A DNA stretch of 64,000 nt, from positions 30,436,120 through 30,500,119 of the forward strand of contig CM059568.1 in NCBI GenBank assembly GCA_030386875.1, in the 5' to 3' direction. A program made the translations under genes and the position numbers. The notes beneath the pieces are model-generated. The model was not told the DNA's origin, did not search any database, and saw nothing but the letters and a program-made list of their open reading frames with translations. This document shows, piece by piece, positions 1 through 10,140 of this stretch (position 1 is its first letter; every line of letters begins with the position of its first letter). The stretch comes from Morinoia aosen (Eukaryota; Arthropoda; Malacostraca; Amphipoda; Talitridae).

Positions 1-1542
1 GCTTTTTACACTCAATCTGTCATTAATAATTCTATTCTTCGCTAGCAGGAAACTGACCACACCAGTGCAAACGTTCTTCAAATAGACCACCACACCGTAC
101 ATCAATTTACTAGAGTCGCAAAATGCAATTAATTCATACGCGTCAGAGTGGTGACCAACATTCCGCTTTATGGTGTAGTTAGGTCGGGCATTGAATTGGC
201 GTGCAATAACTTTCCACTCCCTAATGAGTTCATCATTCAAAACAGAGTCCCACTGTAAACCAGAGCAACACTGCAGCTTATGAACAAATAACTTAGCCCT
301 ATTTAAGCAAGGCAAAATTAAACCGAAGTTATCGTATTGTGATGCAATAGTCTTTAGAACTAACCTTTTTGTATTGGCCTGGACATCCAACTCCAATCGT
401 ACAATGGCAAGTGCATCGCAACTTTTATCCCAAACCATACCTAGGACTTTGGTTTCTGGAGGAGACTCGCCTTTTTGTACCAACAGCTGGTGCACCTTCT
501 CTGAGTTCGTTTCCACCTGCTGAATCTCAAATTTATATGGGTTAAATATTTCATTCAACTTTGAGAACGCGTACTGCACTTCTTCGTCTGACCCAGCATA
601 GGCCCCATTATCCATGTAAATCAATGAGTACAGGCGAATTTTCAATAGTTTCAAATCATTGGACTCGCTCTCATCGAGGACCAGAATTTTAAACAAGGCC
701 AACATCAGCAACGCCGGGCTAGGCTTTAACCCAAAGGGCAATCTCAAACTTCTGTAGGCCTCCAAGGAAAAATCCCCGTTCGATACGTCCCTAAACCAGA
801 GAAACATCAAACGGTTAGAGTCTAGATCATTCAATGAGAGCTGCAGGAACGCCTTACGCAAGTCGTAAATTAACAGTCTTTCACCGAATCTCAGCATCAA
901 CAAGGCAGTAGAAATTTTATGATTCAGGCAAGGGCCAGGACAAAGAACTTGATTATGGTTCATTGAAACCTTACCCTGAAATTTCTCGCAAATGTTAGAC
1001 AAAAAGACAACCCTACATTTAGTAGTAGCTCTCTGCAACTTGAAAATGGGCATGTGAGCCAAGAAACTATGCTTGTTGTTCCCACAAAACTCACGAAAAT
1101 TAGGCACACGTTCAATAACTCCTGACTCGACTTGATCCTTAAAAACGTTATCCACCATAATCAATTTTTCTTTGTCCTTATGAAGTTTCCGTAGATTAGA
1201 GCTAAGTATACTCTTCGCTAGGCCGAAATTTGATCCCAGCAAGTGCGAAAATTCACCCCGCCAAGGCAAGGGCATGATTAGTCTCCCATCTGCATCTCTA
1301 GTAGTATTACTCAAAACAAAATTAACAACTTCATCGTTTTCTTCATGAGATTCTGAGTCGCTAGTTCTATCGTAATTGACTACTCTATTATAACAAAAAT
1401 CCAACACTTCACTTGTTGCCAACTGAAGATCTCTATCTAAAACTTCCCCCTCATCGTCTAAGACGACGTATGCAGAGAAACCAATACAATTACCACAGTT
1501 ACCTAGCTCACAGGTCGGAGAGACGTCTGCACGATCTGCCAT
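1..1542 (-). CDS. BEL/Pao retrotransposon pol, 5' part (RT and start of RNase H), runs off the left edge
   Basis: The minus-strand frame is open from ATG 1542-1540 to the window edge, 514 codons without a stop. It copies retrotransposon RNA into DNA; RT is the main domain visible. The RT part includes the LSNICEKF region, the motif A-like IYDLRKAF and a motif C reading YMDN (about 607-618) rather than the usual Y-x-D-D. The left end reaches the RNase H start (LIAFCDSSKLMYG), so RNase H and integrase lie outside the window. It is colinear with the second BEL element at 4.66-8.83 kb but clearly diverged from it. The frame is the same as the upstream gag-protease frame, separated only by TGA 1546-1548 and one sense codon. 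It may be reached by readthrough, or the TGA may be a mutation. Family assignment is firm. Confidence 0.9.
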   Translation of the reverse strand, partial: MADRADVSPTCELGNCGNCIGFSAYVVLDDEGEVLDRDLQLATSEVLDFCYNRVVNYDRTSDSESHEENDEVVNFVLSNTTRDADGRLIMPLPWRGEFSHLLGSNFGLAKSILSSNLRKLHKDKEKLIMVDNVFKDQVESGVIERVPNFREFCGNNKHSFLAHMPIFKLQRATTKCRVVFLSNICEKFQGKVSMNHNQVLCPGPCLNHKISTALLMLRFGERLLIYDLRKAFLQLSLNDLDSNRLMFLWFRDVSNGDFSLEAYRSLRLPFGLKPSPALLMLALFKILVLDESESNDLKLLKIRLYSLIYMDNGAYAGSDEEVQYAFSKLNEIFNPYKFEIQQVETNSEKVHQLLVQKGESPPETKVLGMVWDKSCDALAIVRLELDVQANTKRLVLKTIASQYDNFGLILPCLNRAKLFVHKLQCCSGLQWDSVLNDELIREWKVIARQFNARPNYTIKRNVGHHSDAYELIAFCDSSKLMYGVVVYLKNVCTGVVSFLLAKNRIINDRLSVKS

Positions 1543-1545
1543 CTG

Positions 1546-3399
1546 TCAAGACTCTGAGGGTGGAAGGGAAGAAACATTCGCCAGAAGCCTATTCAGATTA
1601 CCGAAGAGAAGAACACCTGCCTCAGTCCTCGCAAATACTGATGGAACAGAGTCTCCAAACTCAATTTGTTGCTCAATCAAAACATACGAATCATTGGTTC
1701 CGAGCACAAACTGTAAGCATGATAAAGAATCAGATTCAGTTACCAAGGAATCTGCCAGTTTATATCCTTTAATCTGAAATTGCTTCGCCACATCAGACAG
1801 ACCAGGTAAGTTTACGTTAAGTCTTATTTCAGGAACGCAAATGGCCTCTACCGTGCGAAGTTTACCGTTCATTTCTAGAGGAACCTGAACTACATTAGTT
1901 ACAAGCTTCCTAGCCTCGTTAAAACCGTTTACAGTTATTGGCACATTAGAACGCAGGATAGGCAAGTTTAAGTCCCTTGCGATTTTAGAGACAATGAAGT
2001 TAGGCTGACAGCCAGTATCTTTCATAGCGCGTATATCAACATTCTTTATTTTTGCAGTAAATGTCGGTATGACAGAATTCTCACCAATATCGGCTACACT
2101 CGTCCAAACCGTACCAGTGAACAAACTCGCATTTGATGGGGTATTATTTCTAGATGTAGGAGATTTATGTTTAGGAGGATTACCCTCGGTGCACAAGAAG
2201 GTCATGTGGTCACCTTTACATTTAAAACAGGGCCTACCAAATTTAAAAGAACATTGTTCAGTTGAGTGATTAGCAAAGCCACAACGAGTACAATAATTTA
2301 AGGACTTCAACCGTGCTATCTTAGACTCAGGGGTCTCGTACTTCCTGCATTCTCTGGTAACGTGAGAAGTGACTTTAGACCGCCCGGTTTCACTACACAA
2401 GCTACAAAATCTCACGGAATTTGCCCTAGGCTCGCCTCTGGACCCGTACTTAACATTTACCGCGAAAGAAGAAAGGTCAGGTTCTGCCGAATAGGAACTG
2501 CAAGATCTTACTTTTTTGTCCCTGCTTGTACTCTTGTTAGAGTCAATTTCTTTGCAACGGTCAATTGCTTTAAAGATATTGTCTTGAATTTCTTTAATAG
2601 TAGGTTTATTATTATTACAGATGTTTATTAACTGAGTTTGCAAATCAGAATTCATGGCATTCCAAACGAAAAATTGTTGGATGGTCTCAATGTCAATCTG
2701 AAGTACACGAAAAGATTCTAAAGCTACTCTCATTTCACTAACAAATTCGTAAGAATTACCATTTACCGGTAGCTCCAGGGTAGCCAAACGCTTTATTGCA
2801 TCAAACTTTTGAACCGTTTCACTGGCAAATGCCTTTATCAACAATTCCCTTGCGTTCTCATACGACTGCTCCGACACGCCTAGAGAATTAACGAGCGACA
2901 AAGGCTCACCCTTTAATTGACGCTTCAAGAATATGAATTTTTCGTGGCTAGTAAGAGAATATTTGTTTAGGATGCTTTCAAACCCTCTCAGGAAGTGCTG
3001 TAAACTCTCCTCAGGAGCATGAGAATAACTAGGTAAAGGCACTTCAGGCAGTTTGAGTTTGCTTACAGTAGGAGGTAATGTGGCCGCATCACTGCTTACA
3101 GGAGAAGTCATGACTACAGTGAGAAAGCTTCTAGATTCGACAATCTTATCCTTATAAGCCTGGCAAGCTTCCAATTCCTCATAAAACTTAGAATCATCAA
3201 CACCAGACCCGTACAACAGCGAAGCCACTTGAGCATCGAAAGCAGTTACATCAGTTTCCAACTGGTTCAACTTAAAGACATGAGCCTGTTTCTCAGTCTC
3301 GGAAAGAACTAAATAATCACTAGAAATTTTGTCATGAAGTTTAGTAATCTGAGTCCTGACGAAACCACGAGATTTAATGATAAAGTCCTTATTAGACAT
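1546..3399 (-). CDS. BEL/Pao gag-protease polyprotein
   Basis: An intact 617-codon frame. The N-terminal 300 residues are a BEL-type gag (DUF1759-like), rich in charged helices. Around residues 355-400 there are CCHC-type knuckles: CTRCGFANHSTEQC is a clean C-x2-C-x4-H-x4-C, followed by CFKCKGDHMTFLC with a shorter spacing. An aspartic protease of the DUF1758 type follows, with the DTG triad in MKDTGCQPNF. Gag packages element RNA and the protease matures the polyprotein in cytoplasmic particles. The start at 3399 is the first ATG after the primer-binding site. The frame ends at TGA 1546-1548 just before the RT, where the homologous second element has no stop. Such a complete frame suggests a fairly young copy. 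Confidence 0.92.
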   Translation of the reverse strand: MSNKDFIIKSRGFVRTQITKLHDKISSDYLVLSETEKQAHVFKLNQLETDVTAFDAQVASLLYGSGVDDSKFYEELEACQAYKDKIVESRSFLTVVMTSPVSSDAATLPPTVSKLKLPEVPLPSYSHAPEESLQHFLRGFESILNKYSLTSHEKFIFLKRQLKGEPLSLVNSLGVSEQSYENARELLIKAFASETVQKFDAIKRLATLELPVNGNSYEFVSEMRVALESFRVLQIDIETIQQFFVWNAMNSDLQTQLINICNNNKPTIKEIQDNIFKAIDRCKEIDSNKSTSRDKKVRSCSSYSAEPDLSSFAVNVKYGSRGEPRANSVRFCSLCSETGRSKVTSHVTRECRKYETPESKIARLKSLNYCTRCGFANHSTEQCSFKFGRPCFKCKGDHMTFLCTEGNPPKHKSPTSRNNTPSNASLFTGTVWTSVADIGENSVIPTFTAKIKNVDIRAMKDTGCQPNFIVSKIARDLNLPILRSNVPITVNGFNEARKLVTNVVQVPLEMNGKLRTVEAICVPEIRLNVNLPGLSDVAKQFQIKGYKLADSLVTESDSLSCLQFVLGTNDSYVLIEQQIEFGDSVPSVFARTEAGVLLFGNLNRLLANVSSLPPSES

Positions 3400-3492
3400 A
3401 GTTCAAGATAGTTACTCACAATTTTGGAAGATCAGCGCAGCCCCGTCACGGGCCGCCAACCCAGGAGACTCACACCCGCACACTGCCGCCTC

Positions 3493-3513
3493 GGCATCCT
3501 GTCTACAGCGCCA
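3493..3513 (-). other. Candidate primer-binding site of the minus-strand BEL element
   Basis: On the minus strand the LTR ends in TTTCTACA and is followed at once by TGGCGCTGTAGACAGG. That is the place and TGG start expected for a tRNA primer-binding site. The tRNA was not identified with confidence, although the string resembles a tRNA 3' end complement. Confidence 0.5.
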
Positions 3514-4658
3514 TGTAGAAAAAACCCCCAATCAAAACTTCGAGGTCTCTTCCTTAATTTCAAATTTACTATCGCAAAGGAGATTAACCAAATTCACCAC
3601 CGCAAAGACTTTTAATTTTGATGAATTTTGTGGAGTCGCAGGTTTTAAGTTTCAGAAAGTTCGAAGGAAAAAATTACAGAGGAGTTAAACAACAGTCTTC
3701 TGGATGACCGAGGCAGGCCGGGCACGAGCGGAGCATCCCGGGCAGGCAACCCGGATGGAGGACCCTCGCGATCGCCCAAGGAGCATGGATTGCTGGAGGA
3801 AGACTTATCGATTATAGTGCTGTACACGAATATACTTTCAATATTATGCAAGAACGAATAGACTTTTAATATTATGCAAGAACGAATAGACTTTTAATAT
3901 TATACACGATCGAATAGATTTTTAATATTATACACGATCGAATAGATTTTTAATATTATACACGATCGAATAAATTTATATTATTATACACGATCGAATA
4001 GATTTTTATTATGCACGATCGAATAGAGTTTTGGTATTATGCGCGAATAGAGTTTTGGTATTATGCGCGAATAGAGTTTTGGTATTATGCGCGAATAGAG
4101 TTTTGGTATTATGCGCGAATAGAGTTGTGGTATTTCATTTTGAAGCCCTGGCCCCGGCTGTCGCCACAGATTAGGGAAAGCCTAGCTTCACGAGTCGCGT
4201 TTAAAAGCAACCCGTACAGAGGATCACCGAGGCTAGCCTAATTAATGCCTGCTTCAGACATCGGGAAATAAAGGCCGCCCGACTTACATCTGCCACTCAG
4301 GCTACGGCGTGCAGGTGTGCAGGCGAAGTGAAGTCTCCAGAGGCCAGCGCCCATAAGACGCAGGCCGTGCCGGATATGTGCCTTAGCCCATCATCGTTTC
4401 GTGGGCTCTCGAATGTAAAGGCAGTTGATTAAGCACGGAGATGTGTGCGCCGCTGAGGCTGAAATGGGTCTGCCTCTCTCAGGTGTCGTGACTCGAGGAA
4501 ACCGTCTGTAATGGTCTTCACACTTTATGAATATCGGGCGGCCTCCCAGAGTGTATTTTAACTTTGAAGTTTAATTAAAATACTTTATTACAACTCGCGA
4601 AGGCTAGTTTCCCCAATCGCGGAAAAATAGCGTAAAATAAGGTTTTATTTTAGACAAC
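3514..4658 (-). mobile_element. 5' LTR of the minus-strand BEL element (inferred boundaries)
   Basis: Read on the minus strand, this segment starts TGTTGTCTAAAATAAAAC and ends TTTCTACA, next to the candidate primer-binding site. It has BEL-like TG...CA ends and is about 1,145 bp long. It contains two minisatellite tracts (3.83-4.14 kb) and a GC-richer block at 3.69-3.80 kb. The partner 3' LTR would lie left of the window, so the boundaries rest on end motifs, not on LTR-LTR comparison. On the right it abuts coding sequence of the second BEL element without any gap. Confidence 0.6.
3830..4135. repeat. Two abutting minisatellites inside the BEL LTR
   Basis: First come imperfect units of about 28-29 bp built on AATATTATACACGATCGAAT (3835-4005). 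They pass into about five units of 24 bp built on TTGGTATTATGCGCGAATAGAG (4020-4130). Both unit types share a TATTAT...CGAATAGA core, so the second probably arose by deletion within the first. Confidence 0.85.
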
Positions 4659-7600
4659 ACTAGATCAGTCAAGTGTTGCCCGTTCGGCGAAGGCTACTTG
4701 GAAGCAATTTGTGTTCCCGCGATTAAGACTGACATATCTCTGCCGGGGTTAAACAAAATAACAGATTCCTTCGTCGCGGGGGGCTATAAATTGGCTGATA
4801 AATTTCTACTCGACAGGTCCGAACGCATTAATAATGTAAACTTCATATTGGGCAACGGCGACGCAGCGTTCTTGCCTCAAATTGACGAGACCTTCGGTAA
4901 CCCTCCTTGTTCAATGTTTTCAAAGACCGCTGTTGGAGTATTGCTGGGGGGAAGCGTAGAAAATTTAACCAAAAATTTACCTTACTTGCCAAGTGCAGGT
5001 CCCTCTGGTATAATTAGTCACAGTGTGACCTTCCAACAACCGGCTCATTCTCCTACGGCCCCTCAAATTGATGAGGTCCATGCGGACGGTTCTACCTCGG
5101 AGGGCGGGCATAACTTCGAGCCACACTCCACTGATGGAGATTTGGCACATCAAAATCGTGAGTTCGAAGTTGTCTGTCCAAAAGATATCGGAGATTCCTC
5201 CTTGTCTAAACTTTTACAAACTGTCCTATGTCAGCAGTCTAAACGAGTTTTTAACTATGATGAACGCCCGTATGAAGAAAATAGAGTAGAAGATGAGGAT
5301 GAAATTGTGCAGTACGTTCTAAATTCTACCAGTAAAGCGGAGGATGGCAGATTAGTTATGCCCTTGATTTGGAATTACAAAGTGTGCGATTTATTGGGCT
5401 CAAATTTCCATTTATCAAAGAAAGTACTTGCGAGTAACTTTCAAAAATTACAAAAAAGCCCAGAGAAATTAAAAATGTACGATCAGGTTTTTGCTGATCA
5501 AGTAAAAGAGGGCATTATTGAGCCTGTTGGCGACATAAATCTGTTCCTAAGCGAAAATCCTACTGCAAGTTTTCTACCTCATATGGGAATTTTCAAAATG
5601 AACCGGGAGAGTACGAAGTGTCGCGTGGTTTATCTGTCGAATCTTTGTGAGCAGGACATGAATAAGCCAAAAACAATTTCCCATAATCAGGCTATGCTGA
5701 GCGGCCCAAATGTGAACCAAAAAATTTCTACAGTTGTACTGCACCTGAGATTTGATAAGCTGTTGCTAACGTTCGACCTGAAGAAGGCTTTTTTGAATAT
5801 TGCACTAAATCCCATTGACCAAGTCCGTCTCTTGCTTCTTTGGTACAAAAATATTTCGAAGTCCGACTACAGACTGGTGGCATATAAGCATAAGAGACTG
5901 GCGTTTGGGCTAAGATGTTCCCCCTTTTTACTTATGATGGCGCTGCATATAATTCTTGTGCTAGATGCTCGGTTTGACGAGAGTTCATTAAGAGAACTTA
6001 AAAAACTTATTTTTGGCCTGTCCTATATGGACAATTTGGCGGTAACTGCAAACGATTCCTCTTGCCTGAAGTGGTCGTACGACAACTTGGCAAGCATATT
6101 TCAGCCGTATCAGTTCGGTCTGCAACAGTTTGCTTCAAATGATGCAGCTCTGCAGTCTGTAGTTGACCGGTCTGAGGATGTTGAAACGCCCGAAGAGGTT
6201 AAATTGCTTGGTCTTCGTTGGAATCGCGTACGCGATGAAATGTTCTGTTCACCTCCCAAGCTTGACTGTGCCGCCAATACTAAGCGTAAAGTGATCTCCT
6301 CTATTGCTAATAACTTTGACATCTTTCAATTTGACGGGCCCTTGTTGAATAGAGCGAGAATTTTTGCACACGAGCTCCAATGTGAAAAGGCATTAGGATG
6401 GGATGACAAATTATCCATCAATCAGCAGAGAGAGTGGCAAAATATTTCCAAACAGGTCAATAAAATCCCGAACGTTCCGCTCAAGAGATTTGTTGGTAAG
6501 AGGGATTCAAATTTTGAGCTGATAGCTTTTACTGATGCCAGTACTAAAATCTACGGAACGGTCCTCTATATAAAAAATGTCGAAACTTCCGAAGTTTCCT
6601 TTCTACTCGCGAAAAATAAGTTGGTGAACAAACAATTAGAAGGTAAATCTGTGCCCGCTCTCGAATTTCAAGCCCTATCTTTAGGTGTCGAGACACTGAT
6701 GGACACATACTCCGAGCTCTGTGGTGAGCGTTGTGTTGCACCAATTAATGTTGTGAAGCTTAGACTGTATTCAGACAGTATGGTGTCCTTGAATTGGCTG
6801 AATTCAGCTGTTCACAAACTGGATAAGTTACAGAAACTCTCTGTTTTTGTTAAAAACCGTCTTAACTATATCTGCCGTGCATGCGAAAGTTGTCCTGTAA
6901 CATTTTCTTTTATCGCAGGACATAGCAATCCTGCTGACTGCATAACGCGGGCTCTCAGTTATAAGCAGCTTGTGCAGACCAACTACTGGGTCGGACCAGA
7001 ATTTCTCAAAGGCCCAGACTCGCACAGCTCGGGAGACGTGACCTTTACCGTTCCCTACCGTGCAGAGGCCTCCTTGGCAGTTAACGCAGCTTCGCATACC
7101 GCGCAGTCTTCTCCTCTAACGACGGTAGGACATTTTCCAATTGAAGAGAAAAGGTATTCTAGTTTTCAACGACTAGTAACCGTGACTAGATTTTGCCTCA
7201 AGTTTATAAACAATCTAAAGAGAGCAATAAAAGAAAAATTTCCGTTAAAATTTGTTGGGGTAAAGTGCTATTCCGATGATGAGAATCTTTACGATATTGC
7301 TAGTCGCAAGATTATTCTGAGCCACCAACAAAACTATTTCAACGATTGTTTGGAATTTCTCCGCAATGAAAGTAAGCGTTCTAGCGCGTGTCCCAACCTC
7401 GTGTGTCAGCTTAATTTGTTCATTGATAATCACGGCATTCTAAGAGTTAGAAGCAAATTCGATCGGTGGCTGAAACATTCCAATTGTGGGCATCCTATTC
7501 TCTTGTACAAAGACAGCCCCCTGGTGAAATCGATTGTCTTAGACCTTCACGAAAAAATGGCACATGCTGGATGTTACACGATTCTCGCCGAATTTCGGAA

Positions 7601-8831
7601 ACAATTCTACGTTTCTAGACATTTTACTACGATCAAAAAAGTGCTGAAAGATTGCGTTCATTGCAGGCGTGTAAATGCCAGGCGTGTCAAGTTGAATCAG
7701 TCGGCCTATCGTAGTTTTCGTGCTTGTCCTCCAGAAGTGCCTTTTAAATATGTGTTTTTAGATTACTACGGCCCTTACAACGTTAGAGTTGGGGATAGTA
7801 AAACAAAGGTTTGGGTGCTCTGTATCTCTTGCCTGTGGAGTCGTGCTGTAAATTTGCGACTGTGTTACGATTTATCTGTGTCAGAGTTCTTGCGCTCATT
7901 CCAGCTACATGTTTTTGAGCATGGCTTGCCGGAGCTGGTTCTATCTGACCTTGGCTCACAAATTGTCTCTGCGTCAAACATAGTCTCTGATCTTTTGAAA
8001 GATCCAAATACCGTTCTATTTCTTGAAAAATCTGGCTCTAAAGGCATAAAATTCGATCAATATTTCAAGGGTTGTAATGAACTGGGCTCTTTGGTAGAGT
8101 CATGTGTCAAGCTAACCAAAAGATTAATCCACGGGGCTATTCGCAGGAACGTGTTAAAAATCGTAGATTTTGAGTTCATTTTAGCACAAACGATTCTGCT
8201 TGTTAATAAGCGCCCAGTCGCCTTTAAGGAAGCGTTGCGCGACTCGAGTACTGAGGCGCTCCCTGCTCCAATAACTCCGGAGCTGTTGGTCAAAGGTAGG
8301 GACATCGTGGCTTGCAGCATTTTACCAACTAAAGGTCCTGAACACAAAGACCCAAATTGGGCTCCTGAGTTGTCCCCTTTGGACAAGATACGTGAAAACT
8401 TTGCGACCTTGAATCGCATAAGGTCTACACTCGTGGACGTATACCAAGGTGAATTTTTGGCAGAGCTGACGCGGCAAGCTACGGCAGTGAAGCAGAGATT
8501 CAAACCCGTAAAGCATAAAGAACTCGTGACGGGTGACCTGGTATTACTAGTGGAACCTAATCAAAAATTAACTAATTATTCGACGGGACGAGTCTTGGAG
8601 ACGAGCCATAATCATCTAGGTGAAGTTACAGGTGCGCTCGTCATGAAATCGAATAGAGAAAAGGTAAAGCGACATGCTGGTTCTCTAATCCCGTTTTTAA
8701 CAGCTGCGGAATTGGTGACGGACGAGGTTCCTTTAACTCGCCCTCTCTCGCCAAAGAGGCGTCCTCAGCGACTAGCTGCTCGCAGGTGTCGCGTTCGAAA
8801 CGCTGCGTTGGCTAAGGATGACGCCATTTAG
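4659..8831 (+). CDS. BEL/Pao retrotransposon pol (RT, RNase H, integrase), 5' end interrupted
   Basis: An uninterrupted plus-strand frame ends at TAG 8829-8831. From the first residue homologous to the other BEL element (VEAICVP region, about 4.70 kb) it holds the end of the protease region and then RT, with motif A TFDLKKAF and motif C YMDN at 6024-6035. RNase H follows (AFTDAS about 6.53 kb, YSDS about 6.77 kb), then an HHCC integrase zinc domain (about 7.55-7.68 kb) and the DDE integrase core: D in LDYYGPY, D in LSDLGSQ, E in LVESCVK. The tail is basic. No ATG lies at the 5' end: the frame runs straight into the LTR of the minus-strand BEL element. I infer that its gag lies beyond that element, left of the window. 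Confidence 0.93.
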   Translation, partial: TRSVKCCPFGEGYLEAICVPAIKTDISLPGLNKITDSFVAGGYKLADKFLLDRSERINNVNFILGNGDAAFLPQIDETFGNPPCSMFSKTAVGVLLGGSVENLTKNLPYLPSAGPSGIISHSVTFQQPAHSPTAPQIDEVHADGSTSEGGHNFEPHSTDGDLAHQNREFEVVCPKDIGDSSLSKLLQTVLCQQSKRVFNYDERPYEENRVEDEDEIVQYVLNSTSKAEDGRLVMPLIWNYKVCDLLGSNFHLSKKVLASNFQKLQKSPEKLKMYDQVFADQVKEGIIEPVGDINLFLSENPTASFLPHMGIFKMNRESTKCRVVYLSNLCEQDMNKPKTISHNQAMLSGPNVNQKISTVVLHLRFDKLLLTFDLKKAFLNIALNPIDQVRLLLLWYKNISKSDYRLVAYKHKRLAFGLRCSPFLLMMALHIILVLDARFDESSLRELKKLIFGLSYMDNLAVTANDSSCLKWSYDNLASIFQPYQFGLQQFASNDAALQSVVDRSEDVETPEEVKLLGLRWNRVRDEMFCSPPKLDCAANTKRKVISSIANNFDIFQFDGPLLNRARIFAHELQCEKALGWDDKLSINQQREWQNISKQVNKIPNVPLKRFVGKRDSNFELIAFTDASTKIYGTVLYIKNVETSEVSFLLAKNKLVNKQLEGKSVPALEFQALSLGVETLMDTYSELCGERCVAPINVVKLRLYSDSMVSLNWLNSAVHKLDKLQKLSVFVKNRLNYICRACESCPVTFSFIAGHSNPADCITRALSYKQLVQTNYWVGPEFLKGPDSHSSGDVTFTVPYRAEASLAVNAASHTAQSSPLTTVGHFPIEEKRYSSFQRLVTVTRFCLKFINNLKRAIKEKFPLKFVGVKCYSDDENLYDIASRKIILSHQQNYFNDCLEFLRNESKRSSACPNLVCQLNLFIDNHGILRVRSKFDRWLKHSNCGHPILLYKDSPLVKSIVLDLHEKMAHAGCYTILAEFRKQFYVSRHFTTIKKVLKDCVHCRRVNARRVKLNQSAYRSFRACPPEVPFKYVFLDYYGPYNVRVGDSKTKVWVLCISCLWSRAVNLRLCYDLSVSEFLRSFQLHVFEHGLPELVLSDLGSQIVSASNIVSDLLKDPNTVLFLEKSGSKGIKFDQYFKGCNELGSLVESCVKLTKRLIHGAIRRNVLKIVDFEFILAQTILLVNKRPVAFKEALRDSSTEALPAPITPELLVKGRDIVACSILPTKGPEHKDPNWAPELSPLDKIRENFATLNRIRSTLVDVYQGEFLAELTRQATAVKQRFKPVKHKELVTGDLVLLVEPNQKLTNYSTGRVLETSHNHLGEVTGALVMKSNREKVKRHAGSLIPFLTAAELVTDEVPLTRPLSPKRRPQRLAARRCRVRNAALAKDDAI

Positions 8832-9634
8832 GATTACTTTGTTGCGTTGAACTCAAGTTTTACTTTTTGAGAAACCTTACGTTAAAGTTCAGCGCCTTGT
8901 AGAATTGGATTATTTCGTTGCGTTCTAATTGTTCGTTCTTCGTTAAAATTAAATTAAGAGTCCTAAAAAAAAAAAAATGTATCCTTAAATTTAGAATCCA
9001 TGCTTGAATTTTAGAAACAAAAATTCAATCCCTGCCCGGGACTGTATAAAATATTACATTAAAAATACTAAAATCATAAATGTAACTAAGACTTGGGTGT
9101 CTGATAGCGTTCTGTCGGTAGCATACTTGTCGCAACCTATTATGTCGATGCCAACGTGTAGTCGGCTCGCACCGTTCAATGGTCGGCAGACACCTCGCTA
9201 ACCCGACCGTGCTCACACGGCTCAGCTCTTTTATACTATTCAGCCTGTCATCGCCACCATGACGTACAACCTCATCCGTGGAACCATGAAGTGCCAACCA
9301 GGCATGTGTTGCTAGTTTCCCTAAGTGCCTCGCGGGCTAGGGGGAGCGTTCGCTGGAGGGCGCTGGAGCCGGTCATCGGCGTCTCGCTATGTCTTCGGGC
9401 CGTGTCTACGGGAAGCTCTTCTCCGGCACCTGGGACGTCGACGCTCCGCTGCTCTACATGCGAGCCCAAGGGATGTATCGGACGCGGTAAGTGTGCTGTC
9501 GGTAGGGACGCTTTCGTCAGACACCCTTGTCCGTAGGTCCAAGGCACTCTGCCTTGATAAACGTCCCGCTTCTCGGTCCTAGTATCAAATCAACGCAGCC
9601 TAACTGAATTTCTTATACTTGAACAACTTGTTCC
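8832..9634 (+). other. 3' flank of the BEL pol: possible polypurine tract and LTR; GC-rich block with a splice-donor-like site
   Basis: After the pol stop there is A-rich sequence with a run of 13 A at 8967-8979, then TGTATCC, which could be the polypurine tract and LTR start. No second LTR is in the window to confirm this. A GC-rich block at 9.32-9.55 kb contains GCG|GTAAGTGTGC at about 9487, a good splice-donor match. No coding region is supported. Confidence 0.35.
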
Positions 9635-9649
9635 GTTAATTCCATTTAT

Positions 9650-10140
9650 ATTGGAACTTGTTCGTCAATTCTACTTATATTTAAACTTGCTCGTTAACCT
9701 TAAACTTGAACTTGAGCTTGCTCGTTAACCTTAAAACTTAAACTTGAGCTTGCTCGTTAAACTTAAACTTAAACTTGAGCTTGCTCGTTAACCTTAAACT
9801 TAAACTTGAGCTTGCTCGTTAAACTTAAACTTAAACTTGAGCTTGCTCGTTAAACTTAAACTTAAACTTGAGCTTGCTCGTTAAACTTAAACTTAAACTT
9901 GAGCTTGCTCGTTAAACTTAAACTTACACTTGAGCTTGCTCGGTAAACTTAAACTTAAACTTGAGCTTGCTCGTTAACCTTAAACTTAAACTTGAGCTTG
10001 CTCGTTAAACTTAAACTTAAACTTGAGCTTGCTCGTTAAACTTAAACTTAAACTTGAGCTTGCTCGTTAAACTTAAACTTAAACTTGAGCTTGCTCGGTA
10101 AACTTAAACTTAAACTTGAGCTTGCTCGGTAAAACTCTAA
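9650..10140. repeat. 31-bp minisatellite, about 14 copies
   Basis: The unit is GAGCTTGCTCGTTAAACTT followed by AAACTTAAACTT. Copies differ only at the GTT/GGT and AAAC/AACC positions. The left edge is degenerate and the right edge decays into AAAACTCTAACC. Low divergence suggests recent expansion. Confidence 0.95.

Noticed and set aside
9025-9582. Several short frames around a GC-rich block
   Set aside because: They overlap on both strands, have no recognisable motif, and fit composition bias.
9650-10140. Could be a CRISPR array
   Set aside because: Units abut head to tail with no unique spacers, and the genome is eukaryotic.
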